Source: Palsa-1392 sp036490335
GTDB lineage: Bacteria; Verrucomicrobiota; Verrucomicrobiia; Chthoniobacterales; UBA10450
DNA length: 64,000 nucleotides
Direction of reading: 5' to 3'
NCBI GenBank assembly: GCA_036490335.1
Contig: DASXEB010000022.1
Span: 62,001-126,000, forward strand
How positions within the stretch are numbered: position 1 is the stretch's first letter; the number at the start of each line of letters is the position of its first letter. The notes beneath the pieces are model-generated. The model was given only the letters and a program-made list of their open reading frames with translations. It was not told the DNA's origin and searched no databases. Position numbers and translations under genes: made by a program. Shown here one piece after another: positions 40,138 through 49,020 of this stretch.

Positions 40138-41311
40138 CGGGATCGATCTCGGCCGACCAGGCGTCGATGCCGCCGGCGACATTCGTCACCCGCACGAATC
40201 CGGCCCCGCGCAGGAACTCCGCCGCCTGCGCGCTCCGCATTCCGCCGTGACAAAGACAAAAGATCTGCCGCTCGCGGTCGAGTTCGCTGCTCCGGGCGGG
40301 AAGCTGGCCTAATGGAATCAGCGTCGCCCCCTCGATCCGCGCGAGTTCGAATTCGAACGGTTCGCGCACATCGAGCAGGATCCAGTCGCGCTCGCGCGTC
40401 ATCGTCTCGCGCAAGTCGCGGACGCCGATTTCGTCATCGTTAGGCAATTCCGTCGTCCGATTGCCGCAAAACTCTTCGTAATCCACCGGCGCCGTGATCG
40501 ACGGCGTTTCTCCGCAGACCGGACACTCGGGATCGCGACGCAGATGGAATTCGCGAAACTGCATTTTGAGCGCATCGAAATGAAGGAGCCGGCCGACAAG
40601 CGAATCGCCGAGGCCGAGAATCAGCTTGAGCGCTTCGGTCGCCTGCAAGGTGCCGATGATCCCGGGCAAAACGCCGAGCACACCCGCCTCCGCGCAACTC
40701 GGCACTTCGCCCGGCGCCGGCGGCTCGGGAAAAATGCAGCGGTAGCACGGCCCGCCGAGATGCGGCGCGAAGATGGTCGCCTGGCCATCGAAGCGAAAAA
40801 TGGATCCGTAGATGTTCGGCTTGCGCGCGAAGACCGCGATGTCGTTTGCGAGGTAACGGGTCGCGAAGTTGTCGCTCCCATCGACGAGCATGTCGTAGTC
40901 GCGGAGGATGGCTTCGGCATTGGCGCTCGTTAGGCGGAAGTCGTGCAGACGGAGCTCGACGTGCGGATTCGCGGCAAGGATTCGGTCGCGGGCCGATTCT
41001 ACTTTTGCGCGACCGACGTCCGCGGTGCCGTGGAGGATTTGCCGATGCAAGTTCGAAAGCTCGACGCGATCGAAGTCGACCAGTCCGATCGTGCCAACCC
41101 CCGCCGCCGCGAGATACAAGGCGGCCGGCGAACCGAGCCCGCCCGCGCCCAGACAAAGAATACGCGCGGCCTTGAGACGTTGTTGCCCTTCCGGGCCAAC
41201 TTCCGGCAGGAGAAAATGACGCGCGTAACGCTGCCGCTCTTCAGGCGTGAACGATTGCGGCGGCTTTTCGTTAGGCAAAAAATCGGCGCGCGGTTCCATC
41301 TGCGAGATCAT
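40121..41311 (-). CDS. moeB: MoeB/ThiF-type adenylyltransferase fused to a rhodanese domain
   Basis: 396 residues. Residues about 20-270 form an E1-like adenylyltransferase with the ATP motif CLGAGGLGSPAALYLA, the conserved Arg/Asn region RQILHGTADVG and the zinc CxxC pairs (CYRC, CPVC). It would adenylate the C-terminal Gly-Gly of MoaD, ThiS or a similar sulfur carrier. Residues about 295-390 are a rhodanese domain (WILLDVREPFEFELA) with the persulfide-carrying Cys in FCLCHGGMRSAQAA. The same fusion (MoeZ/MoeBR type) in other bacteria both activates and sulfurates the carrier. No carrier gene is adjacent. Several motif copies lie inside. Confidence 0.94.
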   Translation of the reverse strand: MISQMEPRADFLPNEKPPQSFTPEERQRYARHFLLPEVGPEGQQRLKAARILCLGAGGLGSPAALYLAAAGVGTIGLVDFDRVELSNLHRQILHGTADVGRAKVESARDRILAANPHVELRLHDFRLTSANAEAILRDYDMLVDGSDNFATRYLANDIAVFARKPNIYGSIFRFDGQATIFAPHLGGPCYRCIFPEPPAPGEVPSCAEAGVLGVLPGIIGTLQATEALKLILGLGDSLVGRLLHFDALKMQFREFHLRRDPECPVCGETPSITAPVDYEEFCGNRTTELPNDDEIGVRDLRETMTRERDWILLDVREPFEFELARIEGATLIPLGQLPARSSELDRERQIFCLCHGGMRSAQAAEFLRGAGFVRVTNVAGGIDAWSAEIDPDVPRY

Positions 41312-41372
41312 CCGCGATTCGGCGGCCGCTTCAAGCCGCGAGCGACGGCGATTTGCCTAACGAATGAAGAAA

Positions 41373-41470
41373 GACCGCCAGAGGACCACGGCAAAGAGGA
41401 TCAGACTACCGTTGCTGCATTCCTGCCCTGGCGGGGTTCGTAAGTCCCCAGTCCATGGCCCCTGACGGCG
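41373..41470 (-). ncRNA. ffs: Signal recognition particle RNA (small, 4.5S type)
   Basis: The minus strand contains the SRP domain IV core GCCAGGGCAGGAATGCAGCA. The GGAA tetraloop is closed by GCA/TGC, with the asymmetric CAGG/AGCA internal loop that binds Ffh. Outside it CCGTCAGGGGCCATGG (5' side) pairs with CCGTGGTCCTCTGGCGG (3' side), and GGGG/CCCC pairing flanks ACTTACGAA. This gives a single hairpin of about 98 nt. It would guide membrane proteins to FtsY/SecYEG. It lies between moeB and a small lipoprotein gene; a motif copy follows 10 bases past its 3' end. Ends are approximate. Confidence 0.88.
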
Positions 41471-41559
41471 CGGCGAATTTCCCGCGGCGCAGCGGCGGAC
41501 GCAATCGCTTTCTTCGATCGTGCGTTGACAGAGCAGCGGCTCTTTGATTCGCTCCGCGG

Positions 41560-41742
41560 ATGCGATTTTTCCTCGCCGGTTGCGCGCTTCTTCTGCTCGC
41601 GACTTCCTGCACAACGCTCTCGAATCGGCGCGATCTCTACAATCCGAGCGAAGACGCCGGGCCCTATAATTCGCTCCCGCCCGCGCATCCGAACGCTTCG
41701 CCCACGCCGACGGCCGAGCCGCTGCAACCGGCGCCGCAATAA
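41560..41742 (+). CDS. Small lipoprotein of unknown function
   Basis: 60 residues. A short signal peptide MRFFLAGCALLLLATSC ends in a lipobox (LATSC), followed by a Pro/Ser/Thr-rich mature part of about 43 residues (NPSEDAGPYNSLPPAHPNAS) with no domain. Small Pro-rich lipoproteins of this kind are often overlooked. The stop is followed by TTTTT and then a double motif (CCTAACGCCTAACGA). No function can be assigned. Confidence 0.65.
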   Translation: MRFFLAGCALLLLATSCTTLSNRRDLYNPSEDAGPYNSLPPAHPNASPTPTAEPLQPAPQ

Positions 41743-41756
41743 TTTTTACCTAACGC

Positions 41757-42815
41757 CTAACGAGTCGGGAGGCCGAGCAATTCGCGCTGCCAAAGCGCGA
41801 GGATCGACTGGCTCGCGGCTTCGTCGGCCGCGATCGTTTCGAGCGCGTGGCGCGAGGCGATAAAGGCCGGCTCGAGCGCGAGCGCGAGCGCCTGTTCATC
41901 GCGACGCTGCTTTAATTCCAGGACGCGTTTGTCGCGATCGCGGCTGCGCGGTTTGTGCACCCGCTCCGGGCGACGCGGCCAGTCTTCTTCCTTCAAGTCG
42001 AGCGCGGCGTGCGCGGCGGCGCGAAAACCGCGCCGGCGTCGATCGGAGAAATGCGAGTAATCGGGAGTTTCGCCGGCGGCAAAACGTTTCGCCGCGTCGA
42101 GGATCGCCTCGTTTTGCAAAATGTGAAAGGCCGGCCGGTCGGCCGCGCGCGCCTCGAGGTCGCGCCATTGCCAGAGCGCGCGCACGATTGCGTTCGTGCG
42201 AGCCGGGAAGAGTCCGCATCCCGGAATTCGCCACGCCTGCTCGCGGTCGCGCGCGCGCTCGATCGACGCCTGCGCGAGCGCGAGGCGGCACGATTGGCGG
42301 AACCATTCCAATCGGCCTAACGACTCGAGCTCGCTCTGCATTTTCGTCGCGATCGGGAGGAGATAATGCGTGTCGTTCATCGCGTATTGCGCCATCGCGC
42401 GGGGCAACGGCCGGCGGGCCCAGTTCGCTTTTTGCGAACCTTTCGGCAAGGTCACGCCGAAATAATTCTGGACGAGCGACGCGAGGCTGAATTCGCGCAG
42501 GCCGATAAAGCGCGCCGCGATCACGGTGTCGAAAACTTCGTGCGCGACAAAGCTGAGCGAGCGCCGCAGCAGTCGCAAATCGAAGTCCATTCCCTGGAGG
42601 ACAATTTCCTTTTTGCTCAGGACGGCGCAGAGCGGCTGGAGATCGATGTGAGCGAGCGGATCGATCAAATAATCCTGCTCCGCAAATGTGATCTGGATCA
42701 GGCAAAGTTTTTCGAAATAACAATGCAGACTGTCCGCTTCGGTATCGACCGCGATTCGATCGACCTCAGCGAGCCGCGGGAGAATTTCGGCCAGTTGAGA
42801 GTCGGTCGCGATCAC
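41757..42815 (-). CDS. rnd: Ribonuclease D
   Basis: 352 residues from a GTG at 42815 that overlaps the rho stop (GTGA); the longer frame upstream lies inside rho and is rejected. It is a 3'-5' exoribonuclease for tRNA and stable RNA ends. DEDDy catalytic residues are visible: Asp/Glu in AVDTEADSLH, Asp in GMDFDLRLL, and Tyr/Asp in AQYAMNDTHYL. An HRDC-like helical region occupies about 165-250 (LFPARTNAIVRALWQWRDLE). A basic tail follows. The stop TAG lies in a motif copy. Coupled to rho by the 4-base overlap. Confidence 0.92.
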   Translation of the reverse strand: MIATDSQLAEILPRLAEVDRIAVDTEADSLHCYFEKLCLIQITFAEQDYLIDPLAHIDLQPLCAVLSKKEIVLQGMDFDLRLLRRSLSFVAHEVFDTVIAARFIGLREFSLASLVQNYFGVTLPKGSQKANWARRPLPRAMAQYAMNDTHYLLPIATKMQSELESLGRLEWFRQSCRLALAQASIERARDREQAWRIPGCGLFPARTNAIVRALWQWRDLEARAADRPAFHILQNEAILDAAKRFAAGETPDYSHFSDRRRRGFRAAAHAALDLKEEDWPRRPERVHKPRSRDRDKRVLELKQRRDEQALALALEPAFIASRHALETIAADEAASQSILALWQRELLGLPTR

Positions 42816-44149
42816 CGCAAGCCGGCGAGCAAAAGCTCGGCGTTGGTTTTGGTTGCCTGGAGGTTCTTGATCAGTAATTCCATCGCCTCGAGCGGCGGGA
42901 GCGCGGCCATCGTTTTGCGCAGCAACTGCACGCGCGCCCATTCTTCGGGATGATAAAGCAAGTCCTCGCGCCGCGTGCCCGATTGCAGAATGTGGATCGC
43001 CGGATAAAGCCGCTTCTCAACGAGCGAACGATCGAGATGAAGTTCCATGTTTCCGGTGCCTTTGAATTCCTCGAAAATGACTTCGTCCATCCGGCTGCCG
43101 GTGTCGATCAAGGCTGTCGCGAGGATCGTTAGGCTGCCGCCTTCTTCAACGTTGCGTGCGGCGCCGAAAAATTTCTTCGGCTTGAGCAGAGCCTTCGCCT
43201 CGACGCCGCCCGACATGGTGCGGCCTTTGCCTTTGACCAGCGAATTGTAACCGCGCGCCAGCCGCGTGATCGAGTCGAGCAAAAGCACAACATCTTTTTT
43301 TTGTTCGACGAGCCGTTTCGCGCGCTCGCTCACCAGCTCCGCGACCTGCACGTGACGATGCGGCGTTTCGTCAAAAGTGGAGCTGTAAATCTGGCAATCG
43401 ACTTCGCGTTTCAGATCGGTCACTTCTTCCGGCCGCTCATCGACGAGCAAAAGAATGAGCACGATGTCGGGATGATTCGTCCGAATCGATTTCGCGATTT
43501 GCTTAAGCAAGATTGTTTTCCCGACGCGTGGCGCGGCCACGATGAGGCCGCGCTGTCCGCGCCCGAGCGGTGTGAGGAGATCGATGGCGCGCGGACTGAT
43601 CGAAGACACGGCATCGTTCTCGAGCATGATCCGGCCTTGCGGAAAAAGCGGCGTGAGATTGTCGAACGCAGTCGGCGCGCGCCATTCCTTGGCCGGAATA
43701 TTTTCCACGGTGACGAGCCGGTCGAGCATCAGGCCGCGCTCGCGATCGCGCGGCAAACGCACCGTCCCTTCGATCAACTGGCCGGCCCGCAAACCAAATT
43801 GCCTGACGATAAAATGCGCGACGCCGACATCCTCGGGCAGCGGGAGAAAATTTAATTCCGGCAAACGGATGACCGCGGGACCGTCGTTAGGCTGTTCGAG
43901 AAATCCCCGCACGATCACGCGGGTGCCGCGCCCGATGGCGTGCCTAACGAGTCCGAGAATGTGCTGATGGCGCGTGTGGGCGGGATTGGGCCGGTATCCG
44001 ATCTCGCCGCAAAGCGTGACGAGCGCCGCCGGCTCCAGCCGCTGCAATTCGCTCAGATCAAAAGGCGTCGGCGCCGAATCCGTCGACGCAATTTCCGGAT
44101 CGCGCAGCTCGACCGCGTCGGGGCCGGGAGTCAATTGATTTTCGTCCAT
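42812..44149 (-). CDS. rho: Transcription termination factor Rho
   Basis: 445 residues. It is a hexameric RNA helicase that ends transcription. The N-terminal OSB RNA-binding region covers about 70-155. The ATPase has Walker A APRVGKT near 210, Walker B VVLLLDSITRLARGYN near 285, the Q-loop/R-loop LLKPKKFFGAARNVEEGGSL (part) near 315 and the arginine-finger region GTGNMELHLDR near 360. The first 40 residues are acidic and variable. The ATG overlaps the coaE stop (TAATG), and the end overlaps rnd, so coaE-rho-rnd are translationally linked. Confidence 0.98.
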   Translation of the reverse strand: MDENQLTPGPDAVELRDPEIASTDSAPTPFDLSELQRLEPAALVTLCGEIGYRPNPAHTRHQHILGLVRHAIGRGTRVIVRGFLEQPNDGPAVIRLPELNFLPLPEDVGVAHFIVRQFGLRAGQLIEGTVRLPRDRERGLMLDRLVTVENIPAKEWRAPTAFDNLTPLFPQGRIMLENDAVSSISPRAIDLLTPLGRGQRGLIVAAPRVGKTILLKQIAKSIRTNHPDIVLILLLVDERPEEVTDLKREVDCQIYSSTFDETPHRHVQVAELVSERAKRLVEQKKDVVLLLDSITRLARGYNSLVKGKGRTMSGGVEAKALLKPKKFFGAARNVEEGGSLTILATALIDTGSRMDEVIFEEFKGTGNMELHLDRSLVEKRLYPAIHILQSGTRREDLLYHPEEWARVQLLRKTMAALPPLEAMELLIKNLQATKTNAELLLAGLR

Positions 44150-44751
44150 TAAACTATATGCAAAAAACGCGCGCAGATTTCGGCTTGGGCGGCGAGAGCT
44201 TCGCGCGGGCCGTTATTCCAGGCGACGTGACCGGCGCGCGCGATTTTTTTCTCAAGCGGCATCTGCGCGGCGATGAGCGCGCGCGCCTCACCGAGCGGCA
44301 TGCTCGTGCGATTGGTCAGACGCGTTTCCTGGATCATGGGCGAGCAGGCGACGACAACGACGGTGTCGCATAATTTTTCACCAGCGGTTTCATAAAGCAG
44401 CGGAATGTCGGCCAGAAAAATTTTGCCCGCGCGGCGATTTCGGTCCGCTTCAGCAGCCCACTGAAGTCGAATGCGCGGATGCAAAACCTGCTCGAGGGCG
44501 CGCTTTTTTTTCGGGTCGGCGAGAATTATGGCCCGAAGCGCGGCCCGATTCAAATCGCCGGTCGCGGAAAAAATCGCGTCGCCAAATTCCGCGCGCAGAA
44601 GTTTCCGCACTTCGTCATCGCGCTCGACGAGGGCGCGAGCCGCAACGTCGGCATCGAAAGTTTCCGCGCCGGTTTTTTCGCGAAGCATTTTGCTGAAGGT
44701 CGATTTGCCGGTGGAAATGCCGCCGGTGATTCCGATGATGGTGGAACGCAT
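44149..44751 (-). CDS. coaE: Dephospho-CoA kinase
   Basis: 200 residues. It phosphorylates dephospho-CoA in the last step of CoA synthesis. The P-loop ITGGISTGKSTFSK lies near residue 8, the substrate segment FDADVAARALV near 33, and the LID region with NRTSMPLGEA near 148. The LFG/HP motif appears as VLHPRIRLQW. It is directly coupled to rho by a TAATG overlap. Another gene of the same pathway, panE, lies at 20.6 kb. Confidence 0.95.
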   Translation of the reverse strand: MRSTIIGITGGISTGKSTFSKMLREKTGAETFDADVAARALVERDDEVRKLLRAEFGDAIFSATGDLNRAALRAIILADPKKKRALEQVLHPRIRLQWAAEADRNRRAGKIFLADIPLLYETAGEKLCDTVVVVACSPMIQETRLTNRTSMPLGEARALIAAQMPLEKKIARAGHVAWNNGPREALAAQAEICARFLHIV

Positions 44752-44815
44752 GAAATCTGCGCCGCTCTTTTAGCGAAAGGCCGTGAATTTCGTCAACAAC
44801 TCGCGGCGGCGCGAA

Positions 44816-45646
44816 TCAAATCACGTCCGCGAAGGTGCGTTCGGTTTTCCGAAAATACCAAATCCCGGTCGCGAGCAGAAACATGATCGTGATCAGCGAG
44901 AGCAACAAACTTTGCGACGGAAACACGGCGCGCCCGCTCGAGATCGACCAGCGAAATCCGTCGATCACGCCGACCATCGGGTTGCAATCGTAAAGCAATC
45001 GCCAGCGCGCCGGCACGATCGCGCTGCTGAAACCGACCGGCGAAACGTAAAGCCCAAACTGCACGATGAACGGCACGACATAACGAAAATCGCGATACTT
45101 CACGTTCAGCGCCGCGAGCCAGACGCCGGCGCCGGCCGACGCGAGCAACGCGAGGATGGTGAAGACCGGCAGCATCAAAATCGGCGGCCCCGGCCAGACA
45201 TGATAGATCGCCATCAGGGCCGCGAGCAGCACCATCGAAATCGCGAAGTCCACAAACGAAACGATAACCGCGCTCGCCGGCACGATCAGGCGCGGAAAAT
45301 AAACTTTCGAGATCAGGTTCGAGTTGTTGATCAGGCTGCCGCTCCCTTCCGTCAGCGAAGTCGCGAAAAGTTGCCACGGCAGCATCGCAGCGAACACCAT
45401 CACTGGATAAGGCACGCCGTCGGACGGCAGTTTCGCGATCCGGCTGAAAACAAAAGTGAAAACGATCATCGTCAGCAGTGGCCGCAGGACCGCCCACAAA
45501 ACGCCAATGACGGTTTGTTTGTAGCGCACGAGCACGTCGCGCCAGGCGAGAAAATAAAAGAGCTCGCGATAACGAAAAAGATCGCGCCAATAATTTTTCT
45601 CGGTGTGCCCGGCTTCGATGATCAGTTCGGTCGCGGCATGTGACAT
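44816..45646 (-). CDS. ABC-2-type transport permease (polysaccharide/O-antigen export, Wzm/KpsM type)
   Basis: 276 residues with six predicted membrane segments. The N-terminal YRELFYFLAWRDVLVRYKQT motif, the amphipathic entry and the C-terminal NPMVGVIDGFRWSI with LSLITIMFLLATGIWYFRK are typical of Wzm/RfbA-type export permeases, which move lipid-linked polysaccharide with an ATPase partner. That ATPase (Wzt/KpsT) is not adjacent; the gene stands alone between coaE and tal. The partner may be elsewhere or upstream genes were rearranged. The start MSHAATELIIEAG is a reasonable ATG. Confidence 0.9.
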   Translation of the reverse strand: MSHAATELIIEAGHTEKNYWRDLFRYRELFYFLAWRDVLVRYKQTVIGVLWAVLRPLLTMIVFTFVFSRIAKLPSDGVPYPVMVFAAMLPWQLFATSLTEGSGSLINNSNLISKVYFPRLIVPASAVIVSFVDFAISMVLLAALMAIYHVWPGPPILMLPVFTILALLASAGAGVWLAALNVKYRDFRYVVPFIVQFGLYVSPVGFSSAIVPARWRLLYDCNPMVGVIDGFRWSISSGRAVFPSQSLLLSLITIMFLLATGIWYFRKTERTFADVI

Positions 45647-45758
45647 GGCGCGGCGATTCTAACGAGAAACCGTCGCCCTGACAACGCTCTTGCCTAACGA
45701 ATAAGCAGCCGCCGACTTTTCCGTTGAGCCGCGCGCCTGCGGACGTAAGTTTGAAATC

Positions 45759-46754
45759 ATGAGCACCGCCGTCGCCGAAAACAAAACCGCAACCCAGGAG
45801 AGCCAACTCGATCAACTCAAACGCTTCACCAAAGTCGTCGCCGATACGGGCGATTTCGAGACGATCAAGGATTTCAAACCGCAGGACGCGACGACGAATC
45901 CGAGCCTGATTTTTGCCGCGACCCAAAAGGAACAATACGGCCATTTGCTCGACGAAGTTTTGACGGATCGAAAAAGCAGCGGCTTGACTGGCGCGGCGCA
46001 GATCGAGGACATCATCGACCACCTGCTCGTGCAATTCGGCTGCGACATTCTCGAGATCGTCCCCGGCCGCGTCTCGACCGAGACCGACGCGCGACTGTCT
46101 TTCGACACCGAAGGTTCAATCAATAAGGCGCGCCATTTGATCGAGCTCTACGAAAAACGCGGCGTCGATCGCAAACGCATCCTGATCAAAATCGCCTCGA
46201 CCTGGGAGGGCATCAACGCCGCCGAGCAACTGCAAAAAGAAGGAATCCACTGCAACCTCACGCTCCTTTTTTCGCTCGCGCAGGCGGTGCGTTGCGCGGA
46301 AGCAAAAGTGCAACTCATCTCGCCGTTCGTCGGCCGCATTTACGATTGGTTCAAGGCCGCGAACAAGCGCGATTACACCGGTGCGGAAGATCCGGGCGTG
46401 CAATCGGTCAAGGAAATTTATACCTACTTCAAAAAGTTCGGCTACGAGACCGAAGTGATGGGCGCGAGCTTTCGCAACACCAGCCAGATCATCGAGCTCG
46501 CCGGTTGCGACCTGCTCACAATCAGCCCGGAGCTGCTCGACAAACTGGCGAAGACGAACGAACCAATCGAGCGCAAACTCGATCCCGCAAAATCGAAACA
46601 GGCCGACATCAAGCGGCTCCCGCTCGACGAGAAAACGTTCCGCTATTTGCTCAACGACGACGCGATGGCGACGGAAAAAACGGCCGAAGGCATCCGCAAG
46701 TTCGCCGCCGACATCGTGAAGCTGGAAAAATTTATCGCGGGCAAACTGGCCTAA
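45759..46754 (+). CDS. tal: Transaldolase
   Basis: 331 residues, the class of E. coli TalB length. It transfers a dihydroxyacetone unit between sugar phosphates in the non-oxidative pentose phosphate pathway. The active-site region with the Schiff-base lysine is RILIKIASTWEGI (Lys near 138), and the N-terminal DATTNPSLIFAA motif and the NTSQIIELAGCDLLTISP block are typical. The stop TAA lies in a GCCTAACGA motif and trmL starts 21 bases later, so the two may be cotranscribed. Confidence 0.97.
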   Translation: MSTAVAENKTATQESQLDQLKRFTKVVADTGDFETIKDFKPQDATTNPSLIFAATQKEQYGHLLDEVLTDRKSSGLTGAAQIEDIIDHLLVQFGCDILEIVPGRVSTETDARLSFDTEGSINKARHLIELYEKRGVDRKRILIKIASTWEGINAAEQLQKEGIHCNLTLLFSLAQAVRCAEAKVQLISPFVGRIYDWFKAANKRDYTGAEDPGVQSVKEIYTYFKKFGYETEVMGASFRNTSQIIELAGCDLLTISPELLDKLAKTNEPIERKLDPAKSKQADIKRLPLDEKTFRYLLNDDAMATEKTAEGIRKFAADIVKLEKFIAGKLA

Positions 46755-46775
46755 CGAACGCCCGACCAACTGGCG

Positions 46776-47249
46776 GTGTTCAACGTCGTCCTCGTCGAGC
46801 CGGAGATTCCGCCGAACACCGGCAACGTCGGCCGTCTTTGCCTCGCGACGAACGCGACTCTGCATCTCGTCAGGCCGCTCGGCTTCGCGCTCGACGATCG
46901 CACTTTGAAACGCGCCGGTCTCGATTACTGGCCGGAGGTGAAGCTCCGAATCTGGAATTCGTTAGGCGAGCTCCGCGCCGCGCAGCCTAACGATGCGCGT
47001 TATTTTTTTCTCACGACAAAATCGTCGCGCGCTTATTACGAAACGGAATTTCAGCCTGACGACTTCCTCGTTTTCGGCCGCGAAACCAAAGGCCTGCCCG
47101 AATCGCTCCTGCGCGAAAACGCCGAACGTTGCCTGACGATTCCGATGCGCGGCACGCGCAGCCTCAATCTCGCGACTGCGGTCGCGATCGTGCTCTTCGA
47201 AGCGGCGCGGCAGCAGGCGCGGAAAATTGCGCCCGCAACTGCCGCTTGA
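46776..47249 (+). CDS. trmL: tRNA (cytidine(34)-2'-O)-methyltransferase, TrmL
   Basis: 157 residues, SPOUT fold. It methylates the wobble base of certain tRNA(Leu) isoacceptors. The start is GTG at 46776 (MFNVVLVEPEI). The N-terminal VEPEIPPNTGNVGRLCLAT, the central FGRETKGLPES and the knot segment PMRGTRSLNLATAVAIVLFE are diagnostic. Two motif copies lie inside in opposite orientations, read as SLG and PND. It follows tal closely. Confidence 0.95.
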   Translation: MFNVVLVEPEIPPNTGNVGRLCLATNATLHLVRPLGFALDDRTLKRAGLDYWPEVKLRIWNSLGELRAAQPNDARYFFLTTKSSRAYYETEFQPDDFLVFGRETKGLPESLLRENAERCLTIPMRGTRSLNLATAVAIVLFEAARQQARKIAPATAA

Positions 47250-47297
47250 TTTCGAATAAATGCCTAACAATCGCTGTCAAAATAAGCAGATAAACCT

Positions 47298-47978
47298 ATG
47301 AAAAAACTACTGCTCTTCACTCTCGCGCTCGCCCTGCCGTTTGCGCTCGTGCGAGCCGACGAAAATCCTCCGCCACAGAAAAAGACGAGGAAGGTTGTGA
47401 CGACGTCGCAGCACGCACCCGTCACGCCGGCGCGGACGTTTCATCCGGTCGCCGCACCGCACGTCACGACGACGCACACAGTCACGCGCGCGCATCCCGC
47501 GATCGGCATGCGGACGGAAGCGGGCGCGTTTCATCCGCACACCGTTCCGACATCGCATGCGGTCATTGCGCGTCGCCCATTCAATCGCAACAGCTACGCG
47601 ATCGCGCGGAGCCGCGTCATTCGCGTGCAACACGATCGCGCCTGGTGGACGAATCGCTATCACACGCGCTTCGTTTTGTTCGGCGGCGGCTACTATTATT
47701 GGAACGCGGGCTATTGGTATCCGGCCTTCGGTTACAGTCCGTTCTACAATACCTACGCCTACGCGCAGCCGATCTACGGCTACGATAATTTGCCGCCCGG
47801 TCAGGTGCTCGAAAACGTCCAGAGCGCGCTCGCGAATCAAGGCTATTACCAGGGCCCGATCGACGGCCTTGTCGGACCGCAAACGCAGGCCGCCCTCGCA
47901 TCGTTCCAGCAGGACCACGGCCTCGCCGTGACTTCGGCGGTCGATGAGCCGACCCTGGTCACGCTCGGCCTGGCCTAA
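47298..47978 (+). CDS. Exported peptidoglycan-binding-domain protein
   Basis: 226 residues with a clear signal peptide (MKKLLLFTLALALPFALVRA). The middle is Thr/His/Pro-rich (about 25-95), followed by an aromatic stretch (GGGYYYWNAGYWYPAFGYSP). The last 60 residues form a PG_binding_1 domain (VLENVQSALANQGYYQGPID, then GLVGPQTQAALASFQQDHGL). Such domains bind peptidoglycan in the periplasm. No catalytic domain is visible, so it may be structural or recruit partners. The stop TAA is inside a motif copy, and a strong terminator follows. Confidence 0.88.
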   Translation: MKKLLLFTLALALPFALVRADENPPPQKKTRKVVTTSQHAPVTPARTFHPVAAPHVTTTHTVTRAHPAIGMRTEAGAFHPHTVPTSHAVIARRPFNRNSYAIARSRVIRVQHDRAWWTNRYHTRFVLFGGGYYYWNAGYWYPAFGYSPFYNTYAYAQPIYGYDNLPPGQVLENVQSALANQGYYQGPIDGLVGPQTQAALASFQQDHGLAVTSAVDEPTLVTLGLA

Positions 47979-48002
47979 CGAGTCTAAGTCTCGAACAAAA
48001 TC

Positions 48003-48039
48003 GCCGCGCGGAAATTTGTTTTTTCGCGCGGCTTTTTTT
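48003..48039 (+). terminator. Rho-independent terminator
   Basis: GCCGCGCG at 48003-48010 pairs perfectly with CGCGCGGC at 48025-48032 and is followed by seven T residues. It lies about 25 bases past the stop of the peptidoglycan-binding protein. Confidence 0.9.
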
Positions 48040-48085
48040 GTCGCGGAATTTGCGGGCGCGATTGAGCTGGCGAATGCTCCGCGCG

Positions 48086-48751
48086 ATGGCCCACGCTCAA
48101 TTGCTGGCGCGCGATCTGCGCCGATCTTTTCAGATTGGCCGACGGAGGATTGAAGTCTTGCGCGGCGTTTCGCTCGAAGTGCAGCAGGGCGAATCGGTCT
48201 TTCTTTGCGGCGCGTCGGGCGCAGGAAAGACGACCCTGCTTTACACCCTCGCCGGCTTGGAACGGCCGGAATCGGGCGAAGTCGAATTCGAAGGACGCAA
48301 ACTTTATTCTGGCGGCGAAGCGTCGCTCGCGCGGCTGCGCAATCGGAAAATGGGTTTCGTTTTCCAGGGTTATTTTTTGTTGCCGGAATTGACCGCGCTC
48401 GAAAACGTCATGCTCCCGGGAATGATCGGCCGGCGCGCGACGAAGGACGACTGCGCGAAGAGTCTCGCCGCGGTCGGGCTCGAAGATCGGCTCCATCATT
48501 TGCCGCCCGAACTTTCCGGCGGCGAGCAGCAGCGGGTCGCGATCGCGCGCTCCCTAACGAATGATCCAGACATCATTTTTGCCGACGAGCCGACGGGCAA
48601 CCTCGATTCCAAAACCGGCGACACGATCATGGATCTATTGTTAGGCCTGGCGCGCGAGCGCGAGAAAACTCTCGTCGTCGTGACGCACGATCATCGTCTC
48701 GCGGAACGCGGCGATCGCACTTTGCGAATCGTCGACGGATTGCTCGCCTGA
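48086..48751 (+). CDS. ABC transporter ATP-binding protein (LolD/MacB-type)
   Basis: 221 residues from the ATG at 48086 (MAHAQLLARDLRRSF); an ATG 12 bases earlier is also possible. Walker A is CGASGAGKTTLLYT, the signature is LSGGEQQRVAIARSL, Walker B is DIIFADEPTGNLDS and the switch histidine is in VVVTHDHRLA. The RNRKMGFVFQGYFLLPELTA (Q-loop) pattern is typical of LolD/MacB/FtsE ATPases that serve lipoprotein release or mechanotransmission permeases. No permease gene is adjacent in the window, which is unusual for LolD. Confidence 0.9.
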   Translation: MAHAQLLARDLRRSFQIGRRRIEVLRGVSLEVQQGESVFLCGASGAGKTTLLYTLAGLERPESGEVEFEGRKLYSGGEASLARLRNRKMGFVFQGYFLLPELTALENVMLPGMIGRRATKDDCAKSLAAVGLEDRLHHLPPELSGGEQQRVAIARSLTNDPDIIFADEPTGNLDSKTGDTIMDLLLGLAREREKTLVVVTHDHRLAERGDRTLRIVDGLLA

Positions 48752-49020
48752 ATCGGACACGAGGCTGCGAGTTCGGCGCGCTCACGGCCGCGTCGGACAC
48801 GCGCGCGGTCGTTAGTCTTCCGTCACTCGCGCGGCAGTTTCGTTGCCGCAGCCGGTGGCGACAGCCTTTTCCAAGGATCGATCCGAGCCGCGTTTCCGAG
48901 AAATTTTCCGGGGCATCGGGCTCGCCGGAACGCCTTCGCCCATTCGTTAGGCGCGAAATTTCTGCGCTCGCGCGTGTTTTCCGGGCTTGAATTGAGACCG
49001 GAGCAGCCGGAGATTTTTTC

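Noticed and set aside
48752..49020. Possible small gene between the LolD-like gene and ilvE
   Set aside because: No frame has a start, family character or ribosome site; only one motif copy is recognisable.
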